64,000 bases of DNA from Blumeriella jaapii (GCA_009599575.1 VWND01000003.1:1130001-1194000); one strand, 5' to 3'; shown: positions 1 to 9,507, numbered from the stretch's first letter. The notes: generated from the letters alone by a model not told the origin. Made by a program: numbers and translations.

Positions 1-225
1 TAGCTATGGTCGAGGCATGGACCCCTCCGAGACCCCCTGCCATTGACTACCTTCAACAAGTATAAAAGCAAAGCATCCCCTTAAATAGTACCATAGGCAC
101 GCAATCCAATTTATACTTTCATTTATTTTTTTTTTCTTTTCTTTAGTTTTTTTTAGGAATTTCCTAGACTATTTTACCCACCGACATATGGCCGTATCAG
201 TCTGGTTTTTCTACCTACTTTTACA
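1..225 (+). repeat. 5' LTR of element 1 copy A (left end outside window)
   Basis: Matches the 266-bp LTR seen whole at 23355-23620 and 45136-45401. It ends in CTTTTACA just before the primer-binding site. Complete copies start TGTAAAACGG, so the LTR has 7-bp terminal inverted repeats TGTAAAA/TTTTACA. Confidence 0.92.
61..68 (+). promoter_or_regulatory. TATA box of the element 1 LTR
   Basis: TATAAAAG lies about 103 bp from the LTR start in the full LTRs and is kept in most copies (for example 45238 and 56270, the first slightly altered). This is the expected position for the core promoter driving the genomic RNA. No polyadenylation signal is obvious in the LTR. Confidence 0.6.
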
Positions 226-227
226 TT

Positions 228-252
228 TGGTGATTTACGCAGGGATTCAAAC
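228..252 (+). other. Primer-binding site of element 1 copy A
   Basis: Two bases after the LTR end, a stretch starts TGGTGATTTACGCAGGG. Its complement reads as a tRNA 3' end terminating in CCA. The similarity seems to run on into a T-loop-like GAATCCC, giving up to 25 nt, although the T-loop register is off by one base. The donor tRNA was not identified. The same site appears in copies D (60294-60318, minus), E (32332-32356) and F (45404-45428) with RIP changes. Confidence 0.7.
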
Positions 253-710
253 TTCGGTATTTCGTTTTTATACATTCGCCGATGCATCTTTTAAATTCGC
301 AGTCAAAATCGACTTCGATATTTCGCTATTACGGCTTAAAAAACTTCTTATATAATATTGTTCGCAGCTGCATTATATAAAGGACCTTTAATAGCTTCCT
401 TTATTTTGCGCATAATTATTAAATTATAAAAATACAATATATTTCAGAAACGTTTGAAATTACGATCAGGCAATTCTGAATCGTGCGAAGTTTAAAGCTC
501 GAAAATCGCTTTTTCGTTTAAAAATACAAATCGAATATTAATTCGTACGCTTCGACCGCTGCGCTCGACCCTTTTAAATTAGATCTTTTTTAATTAAACA
601 CTTAGCGAGAACTTAACTTTTTGATTTTACGCTTTGTGATTATAACAATTACAATTTGCGACTTTTTATTAAAAATAATAAAAAAATGGTTGTACGTGCA
701 TTGGCCTGAG
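253..710 (+). other. Untranslated leader of element 1 copy A
   Basis: About 460 bp between the primer-binding site and gag with no convincing frame. It is well conserved in copies D, E and F, which suggests it carried the packaging signal and 5' UTR. An ATG at 686 is conserved in E and F (ATGGCTGTACGT), but it is not in the frame of the gag body in these copies, so the true gag start remains open. Confidence 0.6.
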
Positions 711-732
711 CCACGGAATATCGAGACCGTGG
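711..732 (+). other. Conserved hairpin at the gag start
   Basis: CCACGG and CCGTGG arms enclose a 10-nt loop (AATATCGAGA). The arms are intact in A, D (59813-59834, minus strand) and F (45888-45909); in copy E, RIP-type changes break one side. It lies at the leader/gag boundary, where dimerisation or packaging structures usually lie. The role is inferred only from position. Confidence 0.5.
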
Positions 733-2420
733 ATTATACAATAATATCATATCAATCCAATTAATTTATCAAAAAACAAATTTTTTAATATACTATTCAA
801 ATATCTGGACGCAATCTTATTTTATTTAATTTTTTTAGAGAACACAAAAACTTTTTTAATAGCTCCCTTATTAAAAACGATTTATTTTATACTAAAAACT
901 CTTAATTTACAATTTTAGAAAATACTTATTCGTTTAATTCAAACCTTACCAACACTTTTACTAATATTATAGATAACGACGCCTTTCGTTTTCTTATACG
1001 AGGCCGCATGCTTTTTCTTGGTTCCTCTGGTACACTTTTATTTAATGGCGCCAATATTACCGATTTTATCGAGAAATATAAAAAAACCTATAAGAATTTC
1101 GGAGTTTTTAAAACTGAGATATTCGATAAACTTTTTCGCTATTATAACCCAATTATCAAAAATATTATTAAATCGATAAATAAATAAAAAACTATTGGGA
1201 TTCGAGACTGGCGTAAGCTAATTAAAGCTTTAAAATCGGAATTCCGAAACTACGATCGCTAGCAAATTCGCGATACTATCGCTTTTCTCAAACAATTTGT
1301 TATAATAATTTACCAAACCAAAAAACTCAAAGCTTATTATCGTACTTATACGAAAGTTTCTAACGTTTTCGTTAATAAAAAGGTTTTAAGCGAGATTAAG
1401 CAAAAGAAATTGTTTTTATTTGGCCTTTCAACTAGCATTCGCAATAAAATTATTAAATATTTTAAGGTTGATAAGCAAAACCCTGAAACCTTCGATTAAT
1501 ATTTCAAATTTGTAAAATTCGTTTTTAAACAAAACTAAAGCGAACGTATTATCGAAGTTATAAACCAAAAAAAATCTCTTTCCTCTATTTACAAAAAAAA
1601 CGTAGAAGTTCTAATGCAAAAACATGCCCAACTATTAAAAGTTACCGAAATCGCCAAAAACAATTAGTTATTATACTATTCAATCGTTCTGCAAAGCTTA
1701 CAGGCTTGGAAAAGCTTAATAAAAATATCGAAACTTTCGTATTAAAATTTACCGATATTAAAATTCAAAAACTTTAAAGCAAAATCGAAGATTTTATGCA
1801 ATAGCAAAAAAAACTCTTTTACGTTAACTCGGATAATAAAAACGATCAAAATAGCCTTTATAATAACTACTTCCCTTAAAATGCGCGGAGCGATCAATTT
1901 CGCCAAGCCATCGTAGAAGTAATAGCTGTCTAGTGGCAACTTCCCCGTACTAGCGATTAAAATCAGCGAAATACTAATTATAATAACGATTATCAGGGGA
2001 AAGGAAACCAACGCGGGAACCAGAATCGCGGCTACCAAAATAATAAAGGTAATTATCAAAACAGACTCCGTGGCCTTAAATATGAATTTTGTAACAATAG
2101 AGAAATTCACTGCGAAAAACCCTATATTCGCTCTGAATGCAAGGCATTTAATTTTTGTATGAATAATAATATTTGCTATATTAACAAATACGAAGCGATT
2201 TGCTTCGGACCGACGGAAACAGAAATAAGCTCTCTTAACAAAGCTGAAAATCAAAGCTGGTTAAATATTATTCGCTTAAAAATAAAAAGTACGAAATGAA
2301 ACGATTGCTTAAAAAACAGAAAAAATGCAAAAACGATTTTCACTGATAAAAAAAAAAACATCTTAAAAAGCGTACTAATCAAAAAAACCTTTATTTTTAA
2401 TATAAATAAAATTTAAATAT
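711..2420 (+). pseudogene. gag: gag of element 1 copy A (capsid/nucleocapsid), RIP-inactivated
   Basis: Gag would form the virus-like particle in the cytoplasm. The N-terminal part is polar and low in complexity. From about 970 a capsid-like helical region follows, with the block RDWRKLIKALKSEFR near 1210. The nucleocapsid end (2090-2203) has six Cys at relative positions 1, 8, 17, 23, 29 and 38 instead of a plain CX2CX4HX4C knuckle. Stops are almost all CAA/TGG-derived. A loss of one A near 1655 moves the frame from 0 to 2; copies E and F keep the extra A. The tail then runs in the protease frame without a break that RIP cannot explain, so gag and protease look like one ancestral ORF. The exact start is uncertain. 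Confidence 0.8.
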
Positions 2421-3502
2421 ATAAATAAAAAATAAATACGCATATTGCTAATGCAAATATCGCATCTGCAAATATTATAGCTACATAATTAAGCCAGCGA
2501 ATTATAAGAAAGCAAAATGCTTCTGTTCTATTCGCTAAACCAGCTGGTATAAAAAAAAACGTTAAAATCGAAAAAAAAAAAGATTTTGAAATTCGAAAAA
2601 AAATCGATAAAACTATTAGAAAAACGCCTACGGTAAAAAAAATTAACGACGATATAAAAAATATTAACACCGATATTCCGGTTTAAATTATTCAGAAAAT
2701 ACTAGCTTTTAAACGCCTATCACTAATGCGAAGCGAGAAATAAATCGACAAATACATCAGCCTCGAAGCCGTCGACGAAACTATTAAAAAAATCATAAAA
2801 CAAAAAATTAAATTAAAATTCAGCGATTTATTTAATACAAAAGAAAAATTCGACAAAATTATTAACAAACAAATCCTTATATTAAAAAAAAACGAAAAAG
2901 TTAAAATTATCCGAAAAAAAAACGATCTTAAATTGGAAAAAAACCAAAAAGAAATTTACAACACCGCAATTAATTTAGCCGATAAAAAGGAATTTTCGGA
3001 AAAAATCAGCTTTTTGACCTTCGCTATAAAAATCCAAAAGTCAAAACGACGAAACTGCTTTTACACGGCTATAAAAGCATTAAAAATAAAAATTATGCTT
3101 AAGAAAAGTACGACCGCCTTCGCTTTATTCGACAATAAAACCGAAGTCAATTACATAAACCAAAAAACAGCTAAAGCCAATAATGTTTCGATTATCACCG
3201 ATAAGCGAATGATTTATACGACCGTTAATAGAAATATTATTAAATTTAATAAAATTATACGAAATATAAAAATCGACGTTGAAAATATTATTACTTATAA
3301 AGATTTCTTAATAATAAAAAAATGCCTTTATTTTATTATTTTTAAAATGCCTTGGATTCTGAAAAGTCTTGTCAACTTTAAATATACCGAGAACGGCCAG
3401 ATAAAAACCTTTTTTTGAAATTGAAACCGGTCCTTTTAAAGCCAAATCACTGTCGCCGGCGACAAAGTTTTTTTAATCGACGTTCTATCGAGAAACGAAT
3501 AG
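2421..3502 (+). pseudogene. Retropepsin (protease) part of the gag-protease ORF, copy A
   Basis: An aspartic protease that would process the polyproteins. The longest open part (2933-3415) contains the active-site region as LFDNKTEVNYIN at about 3125-3160. The family motif is D-[ST]-G-A, so the Gly has become Lys by G to A changes. A second conserved block near 3250-3400 ends in MPWIL...VNFKYTENGQ, the flap/C-terminal part seen in fungal gypsy retropepsins. A TAG at 3500 is TAG in E and F and TAA in D, and may be the genuine stop of this frame. RT continues in the -1 frame. Upstream 2421-2930 is Lys/Glu-rich linker with RIP stops. Confidence 0.8.
3469..3475 (+). promoter_or_regulatory. Candidate -1 frameshift heptamer T-TTT-TTA
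   Basis: In the protease frame the codons are GTT TTT TTA, giving the classic slippery heptamer. A -1 slip here enters the frame used by RT. The offset between the protease frame and the following palindrome is the same in copies A, D, E and F. The heptamer is present in A, E (35581-35587) and F (48652-48658). Copy D reads C-TTT-TTA on the minus strand (57065-57071), which could be ancestral, because RIP makes T from C. Confidence 0.4.
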
Positions 3503-3566
3503 CCGGCTTTAATCCTAGGATAAACGCTGGGTTATAACAAAACTTAGAAAATACTCGGCTAAAAGC

Positions 3567-3599
3567 ATTCGCGTTATTAATCGAAATAGCACCGCGAAT
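3567..3599 (+). repeat. 33-bp palindromic insert, protease/RT site, copy A
   Basis: Outer arms ATTCGCG and CGCGAAT enclose a 19-bp core. In the RT frame it reads FALLIEIAPRI. The same 33-bp unit recurs at three other places in this element and in element 3. Confidence 0.8.
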
Positions 3600-5514
3600 A
3601 AAATTGGCTAATATTAACATTTTTAGCTATTAATTCGGAAATAAAAGTTCCGAAGATTTCGTTTTCGTATTAAACAAGCCAGACCCATATATTTTACTTT
3701 TTTGTATTAATATTAATATTTTTTACAAGCGCAAAGCTGATAAAATACGATCCGTGAATTTTAGCGAATCCGATAAAAATATTTTCGAAAAAATAAACGA
3801 TTGATTTAAAAAAAATAAAACAATAAAACTATTTTAATTAATTATTAGCGAGCTCGAAGGATTTATTACCGGCCGCTTTTCCAGCTTATTATTTGGCAGC
3901 CGATTTATAAAAAAACGATTTAATAATTTAGTAATCGGAACTCAATTTTTGCTAAAAAAAAAAAAAATCTTATACGAAATCTTACGCAACCGAGAAAAAG
4001 CTATAACCTTCGATTTCACCGAAATAAGCCAATTTAGCCTCGACGTTACGCTTTATATCGATATTAAAACCGTGCTTTACGAAGCCTGGCAAAAAAAAAC
4101 CTTTTTAATTCTTAAAGCTTTTTAAAATAAAATAGTCGAAATGCTAAAAAAACGAATTAAGCAAAAAATCTTCGAATTCTGCTACGGCCTATACAAAAAC
4201 AAATAATTTATTATTACGAAAAAAAAAAAAAGCATTTACAAATTTATTACCGCGGTCGTCGAAATAAATAAAATAACGATACGAAACGCTAACGTATTAT
4301 TCAACGTCGATCAATTTTCAAACGAATTCGCAGAATTAACGATCGCTTTTCTTTTCGACCTGTTTTCCGGCTACGACCATTTAATATTTAATTCACGATT
4401 TCGAAACATAACGGCAATTTAAATTTCAATCGGTTTATTGCGTATAACGAAAATACTTATAAAAGCCATTAATTTAATCGCTTAATTCGTAAAAATCATG
4501 TACAAAATCTTTATAATTTGCATTTCCGATATTGTTTTGCTTTACGTTAACGACGTCGAAATAAAAAATCTCAAATTATATTATAATAATAAAAAGATTT
4601 TTTCTAAAATTCGACGCTATATAATAAAACATATTTAAAACATCGACAAAATCATAATCTGCTTCGAAAAAGCCAAAGCTATTATTGGTCCTCGATTAAA
4701 ATTTTGCATATCCGAAATAAATATTATCGGTTATATAACTAACAGCGCCGGCCGCTATTTTTAACGAAAAAAAATTAAAAAGATTTGCGAATAAAAAAAA
4801 TGTAAAAATATTACCGAAGCCAAAGCTTTTATTAGCGTTATGATTTACTACCGCAATTAAATCAAAAACTTTTTTCAAAAAGCTGCATCCATTTACGCTA
4901 CGATAAAAAAAAAAGTCGATTTCGTTTGAGAAAAAAAAGCAGAGCAAAACTATAAAAGTTTTTAAAAACGATTTTTTATCGGCCTTATTATTTATGCGGA
5001 TCGATTACAGCCCAAACGCAGAAAAAATTATTTTAATTGTCGACGCTAATATTTTCGGTTAAAAAGCTGTATTGCAATAAATCGATAAAAACAAAAAACG
5101 GCATTTTTCACGATTCGAAAGCGATTTATAATTCTTCGCAAAAACACGTTACGATATTATTAAACGAAAATATCGAGGCGCTTTTAAAATAATAAAAAAA
5201 ATAAAAAACGAATTATACGGCGTATATTTTATTTTAAAAACAAACGCAAAAGTTTTTGTCGATTAATTAAATAAAAAAGCCAATAATTTATTAAAAGCGC
5301 TCGTTATTAATTAAATAGCTTGGATGCGATTTATAAACTTCGAAATCAGGCATATCAAAAAAACAATTAATACAGCGGCAAACGGTTTTTTTAAACGAAA
5401 ACGTTTTTATCCGTTTGATTTCGCTAAATAAAGCGAATAAAATATCGACGAATAAATCGCTAACGAAATCGGCTGCTTCGCTATTTATACTCTGGGTTTT
5501 ACAAAATCAAAACT

Positions 5515-5610
5515 ATTCGCGTTGCTATTTCGGCTAGCATTGCGAATAAAAAATATTAATTCTCGGGCCGAAAAAGCATTCGCGTTATTATTTCGAATAG
5601 CACCGCGAAT
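5515..5610 (+). repeat. Two 33-bp palindromic inserts in the RNase H-integrase linker, copy A
   Basis: Units at 5515-5547 and 5578-5610 start exactly 63 bp (21 codons) apart and read FALLFRLALRI and FALLFRIAPRI. Each can form a hairpin with arms of about 13 nt (ATTCGCGTTGCTA against TAGCAYYGCGAAT) and a 7-nt loop TTTCGGC in the better-kept copies. Confidence 0.82.
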
Positions 5611-7158
5611 AGGTTTGACCGAAAACGATCGGAATAAGCCGATTAACAACGGAAATAAACTTTTGATCGATAATTACGAAACCGAAGATTTTTATTTAAT
5701 CGCATATTATTTAATTATTTTGTTTAAACCACTTAGCGTGTCAAATCATTAGTTTAAATTATTTAAAAACCAGGCTTTCGATTATATTTTAGCCGATAAA
5801 AAATTATATAAAATAAAAAATAATATATATTAAAAGCGGCTAATAATAAACAATAAGGCCGATAAGTTTTAAGTTATAAAAAAAACCTACGAAAAAATAT
5901 TTCATCGAAAAGCTAAAATCATTTATCACCGAATTAAAAACGACTTTTGATAAAAAAAATGCTTCGAAAACTGTAAAGCTTTCGTTAAAAGCTGTATCTT
6001 TTACTAAAAACGAAAGTCTGGCCGAAAAAAAAATCTATTATATCCGATGTAATTTTTTAAAATATAAAAAAAAATCAATTTCGATGTTATACGCGTATCA
6101 ATTACCGATCGCGATTATATATACTTCGTATTCGCTATTAACGACTTATTTAAATAGCTTAAAAAGCGACCGCTCCGAAACGTTATTTTCGAAATTATAA
6201 CGATCTTTTTTTAAAAAAACGTTATATATCGATACGGTTTATTTAAAAAATTAAACGTCGATAATAAATCCGAAAACAAAAGCGTTATCGAAATTTTCAC
6301 AAAAAAATACGGAATCCAACGCATTTAAATTTTAGCTTATAATTCGAAAAGCAACGAATCCGTGAAACGAAATCACAGAAATATTTTTAACGGCTTTTCA
6401 AAAGCTATTCGAAAGGGCTATAAGCGTTAATCGCGGAAATTTTCGGAAATGCTTTTTATTATACGCATATATATATACGCTTTTATTAAAATAATTTTAT
6501 TTTTCATTTAGTACGGCAGAAACGCTCGACTGCCTTTGGAAACAAAATGGCTTGTATAAAAATTTTATAACGTAGTTAAAATAAAAACAAAAACAGATTT
6601 ATTAATAATAAAATTTAAATAGCTAACTACCGCGATATAAATATGAAAAAAATAATTTTAAAAAAAAAAAAATATAAAAAAACAGCTAAAAAAGTTTAGG
6701 ATAAAATCAAAATTCTAAAAAAGACGCTAATTAAAAAAAAAAATCTGATTTTAATTTACGACGTTCAGCGCGTTATTAACAAATCGGCCGATATTAAGCT
6801 TAATTATAAATGGCTCGAATCCTATAAAATATACGAAGCCGAATTAAATAAAAGCTATTACAAGCTTACGAAACTCGATAAAACAAAACTAAAAGAAACG
6901 TTCGCCGCCAACCGGTTAAAACGATTTTATAAAAAAAACCAGCAAGTTTATTTCCTGAATTTTAAATTAAACAGCGATTCCGACTCCAGCGATTCCGACG
7001 ACGACTCCGATCAAAACGATTATACTTTTGAAAAAAAAAAAACTTCTAGAAAAGTCTGAAAACAACCAAACGACGATTCCGCTGCTAAAAGCATAATTCA
7101 AGTCGTAATTCTACCCATAACCGAAAAAAAGAAAAGTATATATAAGATTGTTTACTAA

Positions 7159-7583
7159 CTGTTTTATTGTTTTTATTATCTATTGTTTTTTTTTTTATTA
7201 TATACTGTTTTACTGTTTTTGTTTTGCCTTGCTTGCATACAACCTAATTATTCTGTTTATTTTTAAAACCTTTTTTTATATTATTTAGAACACCTACTGT
7301 ATTTTTCTTTATTTAACTGTATTTTTGTTTACTAAAACAAAAGCTTTGTACATATTTAAGCCGCATATTTAATACATTTATATTGCTCGCATATTTTACG
7401 AAAACTATTTTTTATGCATTTTATTATTTGCTACTTTCTGTACTGTTTACTTTTTTCGTTGCTCTGAACGGATGCTTACCTAAACAATTATAATTTATTA
7501 AAAAAATAGCATGCGGATTTCCGTAGCTTTTAAATACAAATATTTTACAATTCCCGTATTTTTTTCCATTTACTTTTTAACAA
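7159..7583 (+). other. T-rich spacer between pol and ORF3, copy A
   Basis: About 425 bp, dominated by T runs, with no frame kept between copies. ATGCGGAT at 7511 is conserved in A and B but lies out of the ORF3 frame (169 bp before a shared ORF3 codon in both). No splice acceptor at a fitting distance was found. How ORF3 was expressed is therefore open. Confidence 0.6.
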
Positions 7584-8478
7584 ATACAATACACTTTTTT
7601 AATTAACAAACCCATCGATATTATATCGTTCTTTAAACAAAGCGTTGCTAAACCTAGCAAGCTTATTTTTAACCTACTTTGGAACGGAATTATTATACGC
7701 AATCTTTCCGAATTTAAGCAAATATATAATGCCGCTATTTTAAATTAACAAACAGCTTTCGTAAAAATATTTATAAAATAATTCGATATAATAACTGGAA
7801 ACGTTAACGAATTTCTATTCGATTACAAAAGTTTCGTTAAAATTAAATTCGTTCGCAAAAGCTTTAATTACGACAAATTCCTACTAAACTACGATAACGC
7901 TTCAAAAGCCCTCGCCGGAACAAAAAAAGCTCGAAACAACAAAAAAAAAATAACAGACCGTATTTTGCGCTTTTTGTTAAATTAACGAAAAAAAAATATC
8001 TAAAAATACGTTTTTAATAAGATTATCGGTGTTATTCTATTTCGGCATTTCGCTCGCTTTTTCGAAACCATTACCTTTATTAAGAAAAAAGTCTGGATAC
8101 TAAACGCTTACATTTTCAAGGCGCAAGCTTTAAAAGCCAACAACCCAAAGGCCCGCAGGTTCACAAGCTTTTTTACAGCTGTCTGCAAACTGGTCGACGA
8201 CGCTATATAATCGCCAGAAAAGTCCTAATCGGCTGCGAAACTCCAAATCTGACCCTTTTTCAAAGCAAAAGACTGAGCGTCGCCAAGTGCGGCATTTTCA
8301 TACCGAAGAAAAAAGACGACGCCATTCCGACATTTCAAACCTACGACGACGAAAGGGACGAAAAAGCCAATATTATCCTCGTTCAGTTCGAAGAGACACA
8401 CGCAGTAGCAACCAACACTCCCAGGGCAGCTAAGACAACTCAGCGACCTCCACCGCCAACTGTCGAAGACGAATCCGA
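7584..8478 (+). pseudogene. ORF3 of element 1 copy A, 5' third, least mutated copy
   Basis: Unknown protein encoded downstream of integrase. From about 7590 the frame reads LINKPIDIISFFKQSV, then LLWNGIIIRNLSEFKQIY near 7680, a charged helical stretch around 7800-7960, and from about 8090 a stretch almost free of RIP: KVWILNAYIFKAQALKANNP and later CGIFIPKKKDDAIPTF. Only about four stops remain in the last 500 bp. The end is a Pro/Thr-rich and acidic tail. No family was recognised, and no signal peptide or transmembrane segment is seen in this part. The deletion at 8478 fuses the frame to the LTR, and it stays open into element 2. The start may be an ATG turned into ATA at 7584. Confidence 0.65.
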
Positions 8479-8613
8479 CCACAGGCACGCAGTCCAATTC
8501 ATACCTTCACTCATTCTTCTTTTCCTTTCTTCAGTCTCTTCTAGGGATTCCCTAGACTATCTTACCCACCGACATGTGGCCGTATCAGTCTGGTTTTCCT
8601 ACCTACTTTTATA
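8479..8613 (+). repeat. 3' LTR remnant (last 135 bp) of element 1 copy A
   Basis: Corresponds base for base in length to 91-225 of the 5' LTR and is clearly less RIP-mutated than that copy. The first ~131 bp, including the TATA box, are deleted. It ends CTTTTATA against element 2 sequence starting CTATCAGATC. Confidence 0.88.
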
Positions 8614-8615
8614 CT

Positions 8616-9338
8616 ATCAGATCAATTAAAAAGCTCGATAATAAGTTTTACGGTTTTTATAAAATCGCCGAAGTTTTAGGCTTTTATAATTATAAATTGA
8701 AATTACTTTTCGAGCAAAAACTATTACATTCCGTTTTTTATATTAATTTGCTCAAACCTGTTTACAACGATTCTTTTTTAAAGCAGAAAAACCCTTTTTT
8801 ACCATTTGTTTTTATCGACGCCGACGGCAGCTTGCTATAAGTTATAAACGCTATTTTCGATTTTAAACGAAATCTTAACTTTTTTTATTTTATATAATAG
8901 CGCGGTTATAACGCCGAAAACCAATTTTAAAAATTATTAAAAAATGTTATTAACGCATATAATTTTATAATTAAATTCGCTATACGTTTTTTTTAAAAAT
9001 CTTATCCGACCAAAACAAAATTAGCTAAAACCAAAATTGCTAATAAAAAACGTGCTAAATCGACGAATAACAAAAACGAGCTTTTACCACTAAAAAAGGT
9101 TTTTACAACCGTTATTAAACACAAAAAAACTGCTATCAATTCCTTTTTTATTACAAAAGAATTAGTTATTTTGCTTCCGAAACTAAAAAAGCCTGCCTTT
9201 TCTACTATTTCTTTTATTATTCTAATTAAACTTCGCATTCGTTTACAAAAACGCTTCGCGAACGAAGCTCGATTTATAAAAGTAAATTCCGACGATAAAA
9301 AAATTAAAAAAAAAAATAAAAAAAAAAACCATATGTAA
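8616..9338 (+). pseudogene. Integrase C-terminus with chromodomain, element 2
   Basis: The reading frame starts with KLDNKFYGFYKIAEVLGFYN, a form of the gypsy integrase C-terminal GPY/F-type domain, and continues to the HSVFYINLLKPVY block (usual form HPVFHVSLLKPY). A chromodomain follows at about 8840-9000, with RGYNAEN preceded by a stop from TGG, as in the usual [YF]-x-[VI]-x-W-x-G-Y-x2-E-x2-[ST]-W pattern. It would target insertion to modified histones. The tail (9000-9335) is Lys-rich, and its TAA stop at 9336 falls in the first bases of the LTR. Only about five in-frame stops occur over 720 bp, so RIP is milder than in most element 1 copies. Confidence 0.82.
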
Positions 9339-9507
9339 AAGGATGGAACGTCAGTTCGTTGATTACGTGGTCCGAAAGTCACGTTGTTATTACGTGATAT
9401 CGGAGCCCGCATATATTGTATTTTAGACTTTACGACATTTTTAAACTTGGAACCCCGTAGTTAATGCAATTTATCCACGAACCTTCTGCTCGTTCACACC
9501 CCTGACA
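9334..9507 (+). repeat. 3' LTR of element 2 (174 bp)
   Basis: Begins TGTAAAAGGATGG and ends CCCCTGACA, with a purine-rich A/G tract just upstream. It is GC-richer than its surroundings and shows little RIP. It contains TCACGT (9379) and ACGTGA (9392) as an inverted pair and a further TTACGTGG at 9363, which resemble E-box/bZIP sites. Only one copy is in the window, so the ends are inferred from TG...CA and from the junction with copy B. Confidence 0.75.

Larger units (their letters stand above)
3476..7158 (+). pseudogene. pol: pol of element 1 copy A: RT, RNase H, integrase
   Basis: Encodes replication and insertion enzymes. RT covers about 3840-4700, with LFDLFSGYDHL at 4348-4380 and the catalytic YVDD mutated to YVND at 4553. 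RNase H covers about 4990-5400: first Asp in VDANIFG at 5042 and the closing block IAWMRFINFEIRHI near 5320. The integrase zinc region has His near 5903/5928 and Cys near 5959-5994. In the core, NVDN lies near 6255, and the catalytic Glu of the S-V-E-R-N block near 6370 is now Lys; copy B still has Glu there. A GPY/F-like block YKWLESYKIYEAE starts near 6805, followed by an acidic Ser/Asp tail. The stop in TAC-TAA at 7156 is conserved in six copies. Two palindromic inserts interrupt the RNase H-integrase linker. Confidence 0.88.
1..8613 (+). mobile_element. Element 1 copy A, Ty3/gypsy LTR retrotransposon, innermost insertion, 3' deleted
   Basis: Order is LTR, primer-binding site, gag, protease, RT, RNase H, integrase, third ORF, LTR, which is the Ty3/gypsy order. 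About 42 bp of the 5' LTR lie left of the window. Compared with full copies E and F (11,295 bp each), this copy lacks about 2.6 kb: the last two thirds of ORF3 and the first half of the 3' LTR are joined at 8478/8479. It sits inside element 2, whose integrase end resumes at 8614. By the nesting it is the youngest insertion, and it keeps the least mutated stretch of the family (about 8100-8613). The coding frames are broken by CAA/CAG/TGG to stop changes typical of RIP and by a 1-nt loss in a gag A-run near 1655. Confidence 0.9.
8614..9507 (+). mobile_element. Element 2, 3' end of a second gypsy chromovirus
   Basis: Integrase C-terminus, chromodomain, purine-rich tract and one LTR of a family unlike elements 1 and 3. 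Its left side is cut by copy A. Its right end abuts copy B at 9508, inside the protease/RT linker of element 1 (matching about 3613 of copy A). The missing 5' part should lie left of the window if the nested model is right. Confidence 0.85.

Noticed and set aside
2413..2670. Hydrophobic minus-strand frame resembling a membrane protein (also 1742-2254 and 30620-30814)
   Set aside because: Shadows of gag/pol or of T-rich spacer; runs of T give Phe/Ile/Leu, and the frames are not kept between copies.
5515..5610. CRISPR-like repeat-spacer array
   Set aside because: Only two units, inside a conserved coding frame, and the intervening piece is constant between copies.
7153..7159. TACTAAC, a perfect intron branch-point sequence in front of ORF3, with a CATATAAG TATA-like box just upstream
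   Set aside because: Both strings are the last codons and TAC-TAA stop of pol, conserved as codons in six copies, and no acceptor AG lies at a fitting distance.
8225..8497. Minus-strand frame of 90 codons in the low-RIP island
   Set aside because: Antisense of ORF3; its sense strand is co-linear with other copies.
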